Of a DNA stretch of 64,000 bases, positions 20,711-29,827 are shown in pieces. This stretch comes from Rodentibacter caecimuris. Lineage in GTDB: Bacteria; Pseudomonadota; Gammaproteobacteria; Enterobacterales; Pasteurellaceae. The position numbers and the translations under genes were made by a program. Location of the stretch: the NCBI GenBank assembly GCA_001998905.1, contig MLAA01000035.1, forward strand, positions 1 through 64,000, read 5' to 3'. Below the pieces are notes generated by a model. The model was not told the origin of the DNA. It made no database searches and was given only the letters and a program-made list of their open reading frames with translations. Positions within the stretch are counted from its first letter, which is position 1; every line of letters starts with the position of its first letter.

Positions 20711-21427
20711 ATGCAATTCCCCTCTCTTCAACCTGCTAAATTAATTCGTCGTTATAAACGCTTTTTAGCGGATATTGAATTACCAAACGGTGAAATAATC
20801 ACTATTCATTGTGCCAATACAGGCGCAATGACAGGCTGTGGTGAAAAAGGTGATACCATTTGGTATTCTCACTCTGATAGTCAAACCCGTAAATATCCAC
20901 ATTCTTGGGAATTAACACAACTTGCTAATGGAAACTTGGTTTGTATTAATACACACCGTTCTAATCAACTCGTATTTGAAGCACTACAAAATAAACAAAT
21001 CAAAGAATTAGCAATGTATGATGAAATTTTCCCTGAAGTAAAATACGGAGAGGAAAACAGCCGTATTGATTTCCTACTAAAAGGACAAAACCTTCCAGAT
21101 TGTTATGTAGAAGTCAAATCTATTACCTTAGTAAAAGGTCATCTCGGTATGTTTCCCGATGCCGTTACAACACGGGGACAAAAACATCTACGAGAACTAT
21201 CCGTAATGAAAAAGCAAGGATATCGTTCTGTTGTATTATTTGCGGGACTACATAATGGTTTTGATCGATTTAAAATCGCCGAATATATTGATCCTGATTA
21301 TGACAAACTCCTTAAGCAAGCCATACACAACGGAGTGGAAGCCTATGCTTACGGTGGCAAATTTGACATTCTAGACGGAAAACCGACCGCACTTTTTCTG
21401 ACGCAAGCAGTCCCCTATTTAGAATAA
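20711..21427 (+). CDS. sfsA: Sugar fermentation stimulation protein SfsA
   Basis: A 238-residue SfsA with an N-terminal OB-like domain ([17 protein letters not shown], then [11 protein letters not shown]) and a C-terminal PD-(D/E)XK nuclease-like core (RIDFLLKG...[10 protein letters not shown]). E. coli SfsA binds DNA and affects maltose metabolism, while the conserved nuclease-like residues suggest an unproven enzymatic activity. ATG follows AAGGAGC. A Hin uptake signal lies near the 3' end. The gene is followed by a separate small-RNA unit. Confidence 0.93.
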   Translation: MQFPSLQPAKLIRRYKRFLADIELPNGEIITIHCANTGAMTGCGEKGDTIWYSHSDSQTRKYPHSWELTQLANGNLVCINTHRSNQLVFEALQNKQIKELAMYDEIFPEVKYGEENSRIDFLLKGQNLPDCYVEVKSITLVKGHLGMFPDAVTTRGQKHLRELSVMKKQGYRSVVLFAGLHNGFDRFKIAEYIDPDYDKLLKQAIHNGVEAYAYGGKFDILDGKPTALFLTQAVPYLE

Positions 21428-21455
21428 TATTTTGAGAATTATTTTCATTTTATTA

Positions 21456-21484
21456 TTGACAAGTCATTTGATAATAATTATCAT
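21456..21484 (+). promoter_or_regulatory. Sigma-70 promoter with an embedded perfect Fur box
   Basis: TTGACA (21456-21461), a 17-base spacer, then TATCAT (21479-21484). Within it, TGATAATAATTATCA at 21469-21483 matches the Fur 7-1-7 consensus at every defined position and overlaps the -10 hexamer, so bound Fur would block RNA polymerase. No protein gene starts until 21647; the nearest element downstream is a strong terminator. Confidence 0.88.
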
Positions 21485-21490
21485 CTGCGT

Positions 21491-21559
21491 ATTCCAATAA
21501 TAAAACAGATAATCACTCCAACTTTGGCGTCTCTTTCCCCACGAAGAGACGTTTTTTTT
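21491..21559 (+). ncRNA. Candidate Fur-repressed small RNA (RyhB/HrrF-like role)
   Basis: A unit of about 70 nt running from the expected start 6-7 bases after the -10 box to an intrinsic terminator: CGTCTCTT, 8-base loop, AAGAGACG, then eight T residues (21528-21559). It has no open frame or ribosome site. The first ~37 nt are A- and C-rich and look unpaired, and contain ACTCC, able to pair with GGAGU-type ribosome sites. The long U tail suits Hfq. Known Fur-controlled sRNAs (RyhB in enterics, HrrF in H. influenzae) silence iron-using genes under iron shortage. Promoter, operator and terminator are seen; the role and any homology to HrrF are inference. Confidence 0.78.
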
Positions 21560-21646
21560 CATTAAAATTTCATCTCCGACTTTATATTTTATGATGAGTG
21601 GCTATAATGTGAAGTTTTATCATATTTAGCAATCTAGGAAATAATA

Positions 21647-22834
21647 ATGACTGACATTAATGCCGTTCTTGCGGAACTAAAGCGTGGTACTGATGCGATT
21701 TTTTCGGAATCTGATCTTATTGAAAAATTAAAAGAAAATCGTCCGTTAAAAGTGAAATTGGGAGCAGATCCAACTGCACCGGACATTCATTTAGGGCATA
21801 CTGTCGTTCTCAACAAATTACGTCAATTCCAAGAACTCGGTCACGAAGTGTTATTTCTTATCGGCGATTTTACCGGCATGGTTGGCGATCCATCCGGTAA
21901 AAATGCCACCCGCCCACCATTAACTCGTGAAGACGTACTGCGCAACGCAGAAACCTATAAAGAACAAATTTTTAAAATTCTTGATCCACAAAAAACTCAA
22001 ATTGTATTTAATTCAGAGTGGTTGGGTCAACTTGGTACGGAAGGAATGATCCGTTTAGCCTCCAATTATACGGTCGCCAGAATGTTAGAACGTGATGATT
22101 TCAAAAAACGTTTCTCTAGCAACCAACCTATCGCTATTCACGAATTTATCTATCCTTTATTGCAAGGTTATGACTCAGTCCACCTGAAAGCGGATATCGA
22201 ACTTGGAGGAACAGACCAAACCTTTAATTTACTCATTGGTAGAGAATTACAAAAATCAGCAGGTCTGAAATCTCAAGTCGCTATTACTATGCCTCTTCTC
22301 GTTGGCTTGGATGGTGAGAAAAAAATGTCAAAATCTCTGGGAAATTACATTGGCGTAACCGATGAACCTAATGAAATGTTCGGTAAAGTCATGTCAATTT
22401 CCGATGAATTAATGTGGGATTGGTACAATCTCCTTTCATTCAAACCACTAGAAGAAATTGCTCAATTAAAACAAGAAGTGGAAAACGGCAAAAACCCTCG
22501 AGATGTAAAAATTTTGCTTGCCAAAGAATTAGTCGCTCGCTTCCACTCAGAAATAGATGCGAATGCCGCCGAGCAAACTTTTATCAACCGTTTCCAAAAA
22601 GGTGCAATACCTGATGAAATGCCAGAATTTCAATTAAATGGTGAAATAGCCCTAGCGAACCTCCTAAAAGAAATCGGCTTAGTCGAGTCCACCTCCGAAG
22701 CTATTCGTAATGCAAAACAAGGGGGGGTAAAAATTGACGGAGAAAAAATCGAAGATATGAAACAAAACGCACCGAAGGGAATACATATTTATCAAGTTGG
22801 AAAACGGAAATTTGCGAGAGTTTCGATAAATTGA
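21647..22834 (+). CDS. tyrS: Tyrosyl-tRNA synthetase
   Basis: Class I synthetase of 395 residues with the HIGH motif as HLGH in [17 protein letters not shown] (~residue 40-55), KMSKS at about residue 226, and a C-terminal S4-type RNA-binding domain (~332-395). It ends 8 bases before a hairpin terminator made from two opposed uptake signals. Expression is probably independent of the small RNA upstream, whose terminator lies 88 bases before the ATG. Confidence 0.97.
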   Translation: MTDINAVLAELKRGTDAIFSESDLIEKLKENRPLKVKLGADPTAPDIHLGHTVVLNKLRQFQELGHEVLFLIGDFTGMVGDPSGKNATRPPLTREDVLRNAETYKEQIFKILDPQKTQIVFNSEWLGQLGTEGMIRLASNYTVARMLERDDFKKRFSSNQPIAIHEFIYPLLQGYDSVHLKADIELGGTDQTFNLLIGRELQKSAGLKSQVAITMPLLVGLDGEKKMSKSLGNYIGVTDEPNEMFGKVMSISDELMWDWYNLLSFKPLEEIAQLKQEVENGKNPRDVKILLAKELVARFHSEIDANAAEQTFINRFQKGAIPDEMPEFQLNGEIALANLLKEIGLVESTSEAIRNAKQGGVKIDGEKIEDMKQNAPKGIHIYQVGKRKFARVSIN

Positions 22835-22842
22835 TCAAATAT

Positions 22843-22878
22843 TAACCGCACTTATATTCCTAAAGTGCGGTTATTTTT
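22843..22878 (+). terminator. tyrS terminator built from paired uptake signals
   Basis: AACCGCACTT and AAGTGCGGTT face each other across a 9-base loop, followed by ATTTTTAT. Paired inverted uptake signals serving as terminators are a known Haemophilus trait. Confidence 0.88.
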
Positions 22879-23060
22879 ATAATTGATTTTCAGCATTATG
22901 TAATAATTGTATATGGGTCGCGTTTAAGCAAATCATAGAAATACAGTGCTTAGGCTTAGCTTCCAAAATTAAACTCAATTATTTCAATATATTATTAAAT
23001 ATTTTATACATCTGCTGAACAATATTGCGTTTTTTATTTAATTTTTTCAAGGAAAGCAAA

Positions 23061-23990
23061 ATGAGTCAGAAAATTTGGGTTACAGGTGATGCGGTTGTTG
23101 ATCTTATTCCGGACGGAGATAATCATTATTTACGTTGCGCTGGAGGCGCACCTGCAAATGTTGCCGTAGGCGTAGCAAGATTAGGAGGTCAATCCGCGTT
23201 TATTGGACGAGTTGGTAAAGATCCACTTGGACAATTTATGCAAGACACTTTAAATGCAGAAAACGTCGATACAACTCATATGATCTTAGATCCCCAACAA
23301 CGAACTTCAACTGTTATTGTCGGGCTAGACAAGGGAGAGCGTAGTTTTACCTTTATGGTAAATCCGAGTGCAGATCAATTTTTACAAAACTCTGATTTGC
23401 CGAATTTCCAATCGGGGGAATGGCTGCATTGCTGCTCAATCGCATTAATTAACAATCCTTCTCGACAAACAACCTTTGAGGCTATTCATAGAATTAAAAC
23501 GGCTAACGGATTTTTTTCTTTTGACCCAAATCTAAGAGAATCACTTTGGTCAAGCGCAGAGGAAATGAAAAGCATTGTATTAGATGCTATTGCGCTAGCC
23601 GATGTGCTTAAATTTTCAGAAGAAGAACTCACTTTACTAACCAATATCTGCAGCCTAGAAAACGCTTTTGAAAAAATGACCGCACTTTATCCTAATAAAT
23701 TGATCATTGTTACACTTGGTAAAGCTGGCGCTCTTTACCATTTTAGTGGTCAGCAAGGCATTATTGCAGGTAAAGCCTTACAACCTGTTGATACCACTGG
23801 TGCAGGAGATGCGTTTGTTGGAGGGTTACTCACAGGATTATCCGAATATCCCGACTGGAAACAGAACAATGAAACACTAGCCCATATTATTCGCCAAGCA
23901 AATGCGTGCGGTGCACTTGCCACAACAGCTAAGGGAGCAATGTCTGCATTACCGAATAAAATGCAATTAAACGCTTTTTTAGAGGGATAA
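23061..23990 (+). CDS. scrK: Fructokinase (PfkB/ribokinase family)
   Basis: Phosphorylates the fructose released by sucrose-6-phosphate hydrolase. The 309-residue protein carries the two PfkB signatures: GGAPANVAVGVARLGG near residue 30 and DTTGAGDAFVGGLLTGL near residue 244, the latter with the catalytic Asp and anion hole. I chose the ATG at 23061, preceded by AAGGAAAG, over an in-frame start 12 codons earlier with hydrophobic leader-like residues. scrB begins four bases after the stop. No scr regulator gene is adjacent and no CRP site is visible upstream. Confidence 0.9.
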   Translation: MSQKIWVTGDAVVDLIPDGDNHYLRCAGGAPANVAVGVARLGGQSAFIGRVGKDPLGQFMQDTLNAENVDTTHMILDPQQRTSTVIVGLDKGERSFTFMVNPSADQFLQNSDLPNFQSGEWLHCCSIALINNPSRQTTFEAIHRIKTANGFFSFDPNLRESLWSSAEEMKSIVLDAIALADVLKFSEEELTLLTNICSLENAFEKMTALYPNKLIIVTLGKAGALYHFSGQQGIIAGKALQPVDTTGAGDAFVGGLLTGLSEYPDWKQNNETLAHIIRQANACGALATTAKGAMSALPNKMQLNAFLEG

Positions 23991-23993
23991 AAA

Positions 23994-25442
23994 ATGCTGA
24001 TTTTTAATCAAGGAAAATATAAGAGTATTCTAGCAGCCCAAACAGGTGAGTTGGAAGCGATACAAAAAATAGTAGAAACGGATGAAAATTTTCGTCCGGT
24101 TTATCATTTAGCGCCACCAACCGGGCTATTAAATGATCCGAACGGATTAGTTTTTGACGGAGAAAAATATCACTTGTTTTATCAATGGTTTCCTTTCGAT
24201 GCTATTCACGGGATGAAACATTGGAAACACTTTACAACAAAAGATTTTCTTACTTACAAATCAGCAGACGATCTTATCCCAAATGAATTATTTGAATCTC
24301 ACGGTTGCTATTCCGGTGGTGCCATTAAAATTGGTAAAAAACTCGCTATTTTTTATACAGGTAATACACGCCGTGCTGAAGATCATCAGCGAATCCCTTA
24401 TCAAAATTTAGCTCTTTTCGATTTAAACGGCAAACTTTTATCTAAACGTCCGTTAATTAAACAAGCTCCCGAAGGCTATACGGAACATACTCGAGATCCA
24501 AAACCCTACCTCACCCCAGAAGGAAAAATCCGGTTTGTTTGCGGAGCACAACGTAAAAATTTAACCGGTACCGCTATTGTCTTTGAAATGGATAACTTAG
24601 ACAGTGATCCTCGCCTAATAGGTGAACTCTCTATATCGAATTTCGATAACCAAAGTGTATTTATGTGGGAATGCCCGGATCTATTCCGCCTTGGCAACAA
24701 AGATATTTTTATCTGGTCTCCACAAGGAAAACCTCAAGAAACATTTCAATTTCAAAATAATTATCACGCTGTTTATGCGATTGGAACATTATCAGAACTC
24801 ACTTTCAATACTCAGCATTTTGCCGAACTAGATCAAGGATTTGATTTTTATGCACCACAAACCTTTTCTGGCTTAAATCATCAATCAGAAACCATAATGT
24901 TCGGTTGGATCGGTTTACCGGACTTAACCTACCCGACAGACCAATATAAATGGCATTCTGCCCTCACCATGCCCCGTTCACTGCGAATTGAAGAAGAATG
25001 CCTAAAACAAAGGCCAATTGCTAAAATTTATGCTTCAATGGAAGGTTGGCACAATATCACATTAGCACAACAAACTAATATCAATAACCTTGATCGTGCT
25101 TATATTCATTTTGAAAATAATAATGAGCCTTTTAATTTAAACTTTTTTAATAATGAGAAAGGACAACAACTTATTTTATCTTATGATGGAAAAGTACTTT
25201 GTCTGGATCGCCGTAAAACAGAACAAACCGAACTAATGGAAAATTTCGGCGGACGACGTTACTGTGAAATTGATACACTCAATGAAATAGAAATTTTCTT
25301 TGATCGCTCTATTATCGAAATTTTTATCAATAAAGGGCAAAAAACAATGACCTCTCGCTTTTTTATTAAAGATCGAGAACATATCATTACTGCCGATCGC
25401 TCAATTCAATTGGATATAGCCTATCCTAAAATAATTGAATAA
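23994..25442 (+). CDS. scrB: Sucrose-6-phosphate hydrolase (GH32)
   Basis: Splits sucrose 6-phosphate into glucose 6-phosphate and fructose. The 482 residues show the GH32 nucleophile motif LLNDPNG (~residue 43-49), the transition-state stabiliser TRDPKP (~166) and the acid/base WECPDLF (~225), then the C-terminal beta-sandwich (DRSIIEIFIN). Its ribosome site AGAGGGA overlaps the scrK stop, so the pair is coupled. GH32 enzymes of this type also cut raffinose and other fructosides. There is no PTS sucrose transporter in this window to supply the phosphorylated substrate. Confidence 0.93.
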   Translation: MLIFNQGKYKSILAAQTGELEAIQKIVETDENFRPVYHLAPPTGLLNDPNGLVFDGEKYHLFYQWFPFDAIHGMKHWKHFTTKDFLTYKSADDLIPNELFESHGCYSGGAIKIGKKLAIFYTGNTRRAEDHQRIPYQNLALFDLNGKLLSKRPLIKQAPEGYTEHTRDPKPYLTPEGKIRFVCGAQRKNLTGTAIVFEMDNLDSDPRLIGELSISNFDNQSVFMWECPDLFRLGNKDIFIWSPQGKPQETFQFQNNYHAVYAIGTLSELTFNTQHFAELDQGFDFYAPQTFSGLNHQSETIMFGWIGLPDLTYPTDQYKWHSALTMPRSLRIEEECLKQRPIAKIYASMEGWHNITLAQQTNINNLDRAYIHFENNNEPFNLNFFNNEKGQQLILSYDGKVLCLDRRKTEQTELMENFGGRRYCEIDTLNEIEIFFDRSIIEIFINKGQKTMTSRFFIKDREHIITADRSIQLDIAYPKIIE

Positions 25443-25501
25443 AAAAATAAGTTCGGGACATCTCCCCCTTTTAACATCAACGAACTAACTAACTATTTAC
25501 T

Positions 25502-26680
25502 ATGTTTACACCCCAAACACATCAACCCAAACCAGCTAATGTCATCGCATTCAGCTTTTTATTGATCGCTTTTTTAACAGGTATTACTTCTGCTTTCCAA
25601 TTACCGACATTAAGTTTATTTTTGTCGCAAGAACTCAATGTATCCCCATTCTTAGTCGGACTATTCTATTCGGTGAATGCCGCTATCGGAATCATTTTAA
25701 GTCAACTATTGGCAAAATATTCCGATATTCGGGAAGATCGTCGACAAATTATTATTTTCTGCTGTATTATCGCGGCATTAGGCTGTCTTATTTTCGCATA
25801 CAGCCGCAATTATTATATCTTGATTTTACTTGGCACAACTTTACTCGGTTTAGGTTCCTCCGCTAATCCTCAATCCTTTGCCCTTGCGCGTGAATATGCA
25901 GAAAACACTCAACGGGAAGCCGTAATGTTTACCACAATTATGCGTACCCAAATATCCCTGGCTTGGATTGTTGGACCACCATTAGCATTTTTTATCGCCT
26001 TAAATTGGGGATTCAGCTATATGTATGTAATAGCAGCACTTGCATTTATGCTCTGTGCTTTTGTTACCTACATGCTTCTACCGAAAATTAGCGGTAAAAG
26101 TGCGGTCAAAAATAACTCTACTTTACCAAACCAACCGCCACGCAAAAGTGTTATTTTTTTATTTGTTAATAACCTTCTCCTGTTTACTTGTAACAGTATG
26201 TATCTGATTAATATGCCCTTATTTATTAGCAATGAGCTATTATTAAACAAGGAAATTGCTGGATTACTAATGGGGATAGCTGCGGGGCTTGAAATCCCGA
26301 TAATGCTGTTTGCCGGTTACCTAACAAAATACCTTAGTAAGAAACAACTTATGATTATTGCTATTTTAGCCGGATTTATCTTCTATTTTGGCATGCTGTT
26401 TGCCCAACAAACTTGGATACTCGTTTGCTTACAGTTTTGCAATGCCATTTTTATCGGTATTCTGGCGACGACAGGAATGTTATATTTCCAAGATTTAATG
26501 CCAACACAAATGGGGAATGCTACAACTTTATTTACTAATGCTGCTAAAAGTAGTTGGGTCATAGGAGGCCCTATTGCAGGGATTATCGCACAAATCTGGA
26601 ATTATCATTCTGTATTTTATGTTTCTCTTGTACTAATTATCCTCAGCTTAGGATTTATGCTGAAAGTTAAATCGGTTTAA
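25502..26680 (+). CDS. Set-family sugar transporter (MFS)
   Basis: A 392-residue, 12-segment major facilitator of the sugar efflux transporter (SetA/B) family: SLFLSQELNVSPFLVGLFY, then DRRQIIIFCCIIAALG and FALAREYAENTQREAVMF, which align well by eye with E. coli SetA. E. coli Set proteins export glucose, lactose and analogues. It lies 59 bases after scrB on the same strand, suggesting a link to sucrose use, either relieving sugar overload or, less likely, importing a sugar. Substrate unknown. A Hin uptake signal sits in the central cytoplasmic loop (~26098). Confidence 0.85.
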   Translation: MFTPQTHQPKPANVIAFSFLLIAFLTGITSAFQLPTLSLFLSQELNVSPFLVGLFYSVNAAIGIILSQLLAKYSDIREDRRQIIIFCCIIAALGCLIFAYSRNYYILILLGTTLLGLGSSANPQSFALAREYAENTQREAVMFTTIMRTQISLAWIVGPPLAFFIALNWGFSYMYVIAALAFMLCAFVTYMLLPKISGKSAVKNNSTLPNQPPRKSVIFLFVNNLLLFTCNSMYLINMPLFISNELLLNKEIAGLLMGIAAGLEIPIMLFAGYLTKYLSKKQLMIIAILAGFIFYFGMLFAQQTWILVCLQFCNAIFIGILATTGMLYFQDLMPTQMGNATTLFTNAAKSSWVIGGPIAGIIAQIWNYHSVFYVSLVLIILSLGFMLKVKSV

Positions 26681-27239
26681 CTTCTTGCGATCATCGACGC
26701 CATCGTAACTGATTAAACATAATAGAGTGGCTTAGCCACTCTACAAAGAGACTATCTAATAACTGATTTCATCACACCATTACCTCGTTGTTTGATATCA
26801 CGCAATATCGTCTTCACATTATATTGTTATTCAATCATTACGGTTATCTAAAGTATAAATTTTCTCAATAGCTATTGTTATAATCAATAAATACGCGGTC
26901 AAGTATAGTTGTATGCTATAACTAAAAGAGCAAAGTGCGGCCATTTTTCCAAAGGTTTTATCGTGGAACACACACTATCTATTATAAATTCTAGGGAGAG
27001 TTGATTTCTTGCATATAAATACTAACTAAATATCAACTCGTCCAACAAATACAGTAAGTTAATGCTAATAAAGCGACTTTTTATACCGAAAATCCCCCCT
27101 AATAAAAAGTGCGGTTAGAAAATATTGTGTTTTTTCACCCACTTTTTGTATTTTTATCTCTTCTTCCTAAACTTGACCTACATCACAAAACGAAAAAATC
27201 ATATTGAGATTTTTTCTTATTAGCAGTAATATCTAAAAA
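26681..27239. other. Non-coding stretch with palindrome and uptake signals
   Basis: About 560 AT-rich bases without a supported gene. It holds a near-perfect palindrome at 26723-26743 (TAGAGTGGCT / AGCCACTCTA) just after the transporter gene, one variant and one perfect uptake signal (near 26934 and 27107), and a 9-bp inverted repeat GAAAAAATC / GATTTTTTC at 27192-27216 in the leader of the iron operon. A run of about 20 codons on the minus strand near 26770-26830 could be the tail of a lost gene. Confidence 0.4.
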
Positions 27240-27254
27240 TAAGAATTAGTTTCA
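27240..27254 (+). promoter_or_regulatory. Weak Fur-box candidate before the iron operon
   Basis: TAAGAATTAGTTTCA agrees with TGATAATnATTATCA at 10 of 14 defined positions and abuts the ribosome site of the Ftr1 gene. The match is weak in this AT-rich DNA; iron control is expected from gene content more than from this site. Confidence 0.3.
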
Positions 27255-27267
27255 TTTGGAGGATTCA

Positions 27268-29163
27268 ATGTCGCATATTATACGTTATGCTGCGACGCTA
27301 TTCATATTTTTCCTTTCCCAGTTTGCTTTAGCGCAAAATAACTATCAACAATGGGTGGATGATATTACTTTACGGTTAAATAAAACCACCGAATTTCTTC
27401 AACAAAATAATCCTGATGATGCGCGTACTGAAGTACAAATGGCATATTTTGAAGTTTTTGAGAATTTAGAAGGTCCTATCCGCATTAATTTTTCAGCACA
27501 AAAAAGTTATCAAATGGAAGCGACTTTTGGTGAAATTCGTAAAATGATTGGAGAAGGCAAGCCTCTTGATGAAATTCAAGCCAAAATTAATGGCTTAAAA
27601 CTGGCGTTGCAAGAAGTATTACCCTCCTTAGCAGAAGGTCATCAACTCAATGCTGACGGACAACATAGCGTATATCAAAATGCTCAGATTTTGCCTTACT
27701 GGCAACAAAGCTTTAAAACTATTGATGATTTGGTCGCACAAGCGATTGAATCTTATGAGCAAGGGAATTTCACTAAAGCTAAACAATCATTCCAACAAGC
27801 ACAATATGATGGCTATAAAAATTCAGAAATGGAAATGGCAGTGCGTACTCACCGTTCTTCTGAACAATCTGCCGCGATTAATCAACAATTTTATAATCTG
27901 ATTCGTTTAAGTGAACAAGCGGATCAAATGACCGAAATCGCCTATCAAAGTACCAATCTTCTACAAGATATTGAAGAATTATTACCAGCGTTACCAACCA
28001 CTCGAGAGGAACAGAATCAACAAGATAATACGACACTATCAGCAGAAAATGAACAACAAGATTGGCAAAAAATTGCCGATCAAGTTAATCAAGGTATTCA
28101 ACAAGCTATTTCACTTTATAAGAAAGGCGAACAGAAAAAAGCCATGCTTGCCGTGCAAGATACCTATTTTGATGTGTTTGAAAACAGTGGTATGGAAAAT
28201 AGAATCGGCTCTCGTGATAGTAACTTCAAGGCAGAAATTGAGGGCTATTTCACACGAATGGTGAGTCTGATGAAAGCCAAGCAAGGGGATAAATTACAGC
28301 CACAAGCAGAGGGATTAGCTCAAAATTTATCCAAAGCCGTCAATATGTTACAGGGCGGAGAGCAAAGTGATTGGTCGCTGTTCTTATACAGTCTGCTCAT
28401 CATTCTGCGAGAAGGTTTGGAGGCATTACTCATTGTCGCCGCCATTGTGGCGTACTTAGTCAAAAATAATCATCAAGATAAATTGCCGACCATTCGTCAA
28501 TCCGTTTATGTTGCCTTAGGGGCAAGTGTCATCACTGCCTTTATTTTCCAACTTATTTTTGAAAATTCCGGTCAAAACCGAGAGTTGTTAGAAGGGTTCA
28601 CAATGATGATTGCCGTTGTCATGCTTTTTATGATGAGTTATTGGCTCCTTTCCAAAGTTGAAGCACAAAATTGGAAACGTTATTTAGAAGGTAAGCTTTC
28701 TACGGCATTAAGCGCAGGCTCTTTAGCAGGGTTATGGCTCACTAGCTTTTTAGCGGTTTATCGTGAAGGGGCGGAAACTGTCTTGTTCTATTATGCACTC
28801 GCAAGCGATGCAAAAAGTGCGATCGGTTTAGCTTATCTTTTTGCAGGTTTCCTCGTCGGTGTATTTCTACTAGCGATTTGTTACTTCATCATGCGCTATA
28901 CCGTTGTGAAACTTCCTCTTAAACCGTTTTTTATGTTCACTGGCACATTTATGTATGTCATGGCATTTGTATTTGCCGGAAAATCAGTCTTAGAACTTAT
29001 TGAAGGAAAATTATTTGAGCCAACTTTAATTAACGGCATACCGGAAATTTCGTGGCTGGGGGTTTACCCTTATCTGGAAACACTCGTTCCACAAGGCATT
29101 TTAATCATCGCTGCCCTTTTTGCTTTAGTTGTAATGAAATACCAAAGTAAAAAATCAGCATAA
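27268..29163 (+). CDS. Ftr1-family iron permease with periplasmic domain (FetM-like)
   Basis: Inner-membrane iron transporter, 631 residues. After a signal peptide (FLSQFALA) come two related periplasmic helical repeats (~20-150 and ~260-360, both with a YFxVFEN motif), then a seven-segment Ftr1 domain with the two REGxE iron motifs, LREGLEALL (~residue 377) and YREGAET (~496). This is the layout of FetM in uropathogenic E. coli and the Campylobacter P19-associated permease. I chose the ATG at 27268 because it follows GGAGG; the TTG four codons earlier overlaps that site. First gene of an eight-gene cluster. Confidence 0.9.
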   Translation: MSHIIRYAATLFIFFLSQFALAQNNYQQWVDDITLRLNKTTEFLQQNNPDDARTEVQMAYFEVFENLEGPIRINFSAQKSYQMEATFGEIRKMIGEGKPLDEIQAKINGLKLALQEVLPSLAEGHQLNADGQHSVYQNAQILPYWQQSFKTIDDLVAQAIESYEQGNFTKAKQSFQQAQYDGYKNSEMEMAVRTHRSSEQSAAINQQFYNLIRLSEQADQMTEIAYQSTNLLQDIEELLPALPTTREEQNQQDNTTLSAENEQQDWQKIADQVNQGIQQAISLYKKGEQKKAMLAVQDTYFDVFENSGMENRIGSRDSNFKAEIEGYFTRMVSLMKAKQGDKLQPQAEGLAQNLSKAVNMLQGGEQSDWSLFLYSLLIILREGLEALLIVAAIVAYLVKNNHQDKLPTIRQSVYVALGASVITAFIFQLIFENSGQNRELLEGFTMMIAVVMLFMMSYWLLSKVEAQNWKRYLEGKLSTALSAGSLAGLWLTSFLAVYREGAETVLFYYALASDAKSAIGLAYLFAGFLVGVFLLAICYFIMRYTVVKLPLKPFFMFTGTFMYVMAFVFAGKSVLELIEGKLFEPTLINGIPEISWLGVYPYLETLVPQGILIIAALFALVVMKYQSKKSA

Positions 29164-29187
29164 TCTTAAATCTTAGGAGAGACTAAT

Positions 29188-29706
29188 ATGAAAAAAGCAC
29201 TTATCGCAACTGCACTCAGTGTCGGCTTATTTGCAGCAAGCGCACAAGCATTTACCGAATACCCTATTGGCGAAGCCGTAACAATGAATGATATGGAAAT
29301 CGCCGCCGTTTATCTGAAACCAATTGATATGGAACCTCGCGGTATGGGCTTATCAGCAGCAAAATCTGACATTCACTTAGAAGCAGATATTCACGCAGTA
29401 AAAGGCAATAAAAATGGATTTGGTGATGGCGAATGGATGCCTTACCTCACCATTAATTATACCTTAGTCAATACCGATACTGGTGAAAAACAAGAGGGAA
29501 CATTTATGCCAATGGTAGCTGGTGATGGCCCACATTATGGCGCAAACGTGAAAATGATGGGTGTAGGTAATTACAAATTAACCTATCATATCGATCCTCC
29601 ATCAAAAGCAGGTATGCATCGCCATACAGACGGAGAAACTGGCGTGGGTCGCTGGTGGAAACCTTTTGATGTAAACTATGAATTTAAATTCACAGGAATT
29701 AAATAA
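29188..29706 (+). CDS. P19 periplasmic iron/copper-binding protein (FetP-like)
   Basis: A 172-residue periplasmic protein with signal peptide (cleavage near SAQA) and the P19/Tp34 fold. Conserved Met, Glu and His residues lie in IDMEPRGMGL, DIHLEADIHA, DGEWMPYL, GDGPHYGANV and GMHRHTDGETG; such residues bind Cu and Fe in Campylobacter P19 and E. coli FetP. It works with the Ftr1 permease encoded 24 bases upstream. The ATG follows TAGGAGAG. A hairpin follows the gene, which would allow higher expression of this soluble protein. Confidence 0.93.
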   Translation: MKKALIATALSVGLFAASAQAFTEYPIGEAVTMNDMEIAAVYLKPIDMEPRGMGLSAAKSDIHLEADIHAVKGNKNGFGDGEWMPYLTINYTLVNTDTGEKQEGTFMPMVAGDGPHYGANVKMMGVGNYKLTYHIDPPSKAGMHRHTDGETGVGRWWKPFDVNYEFKFTGIK

Positions 29707-29717
29707 TCCTTTACAAC

Positions 29718-29744
29718 GTGCGTGAATCACTTATATTCACGCAC
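29718..29744 (+). terminator. Hairpin after the p19 gene
   Basis: GTGCGTGAAT and ATTCACGCAC form a perfect 10-bp stem with a 7-base loop, 11 bases past the stop. Only a broken T-run follows (AAGTTTAATTT), so it is likely a partial terminator or 3'-end stabiliser within the operon. Confidence 0.55.
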
Positions 29745-29827
29745 AAGTTTAATTTGCGTACCACAGACATTTAACAAAACAACATTTTTGCGCAAACAGA
29801 TTTTATTACGATGATATTTCTTAACTT

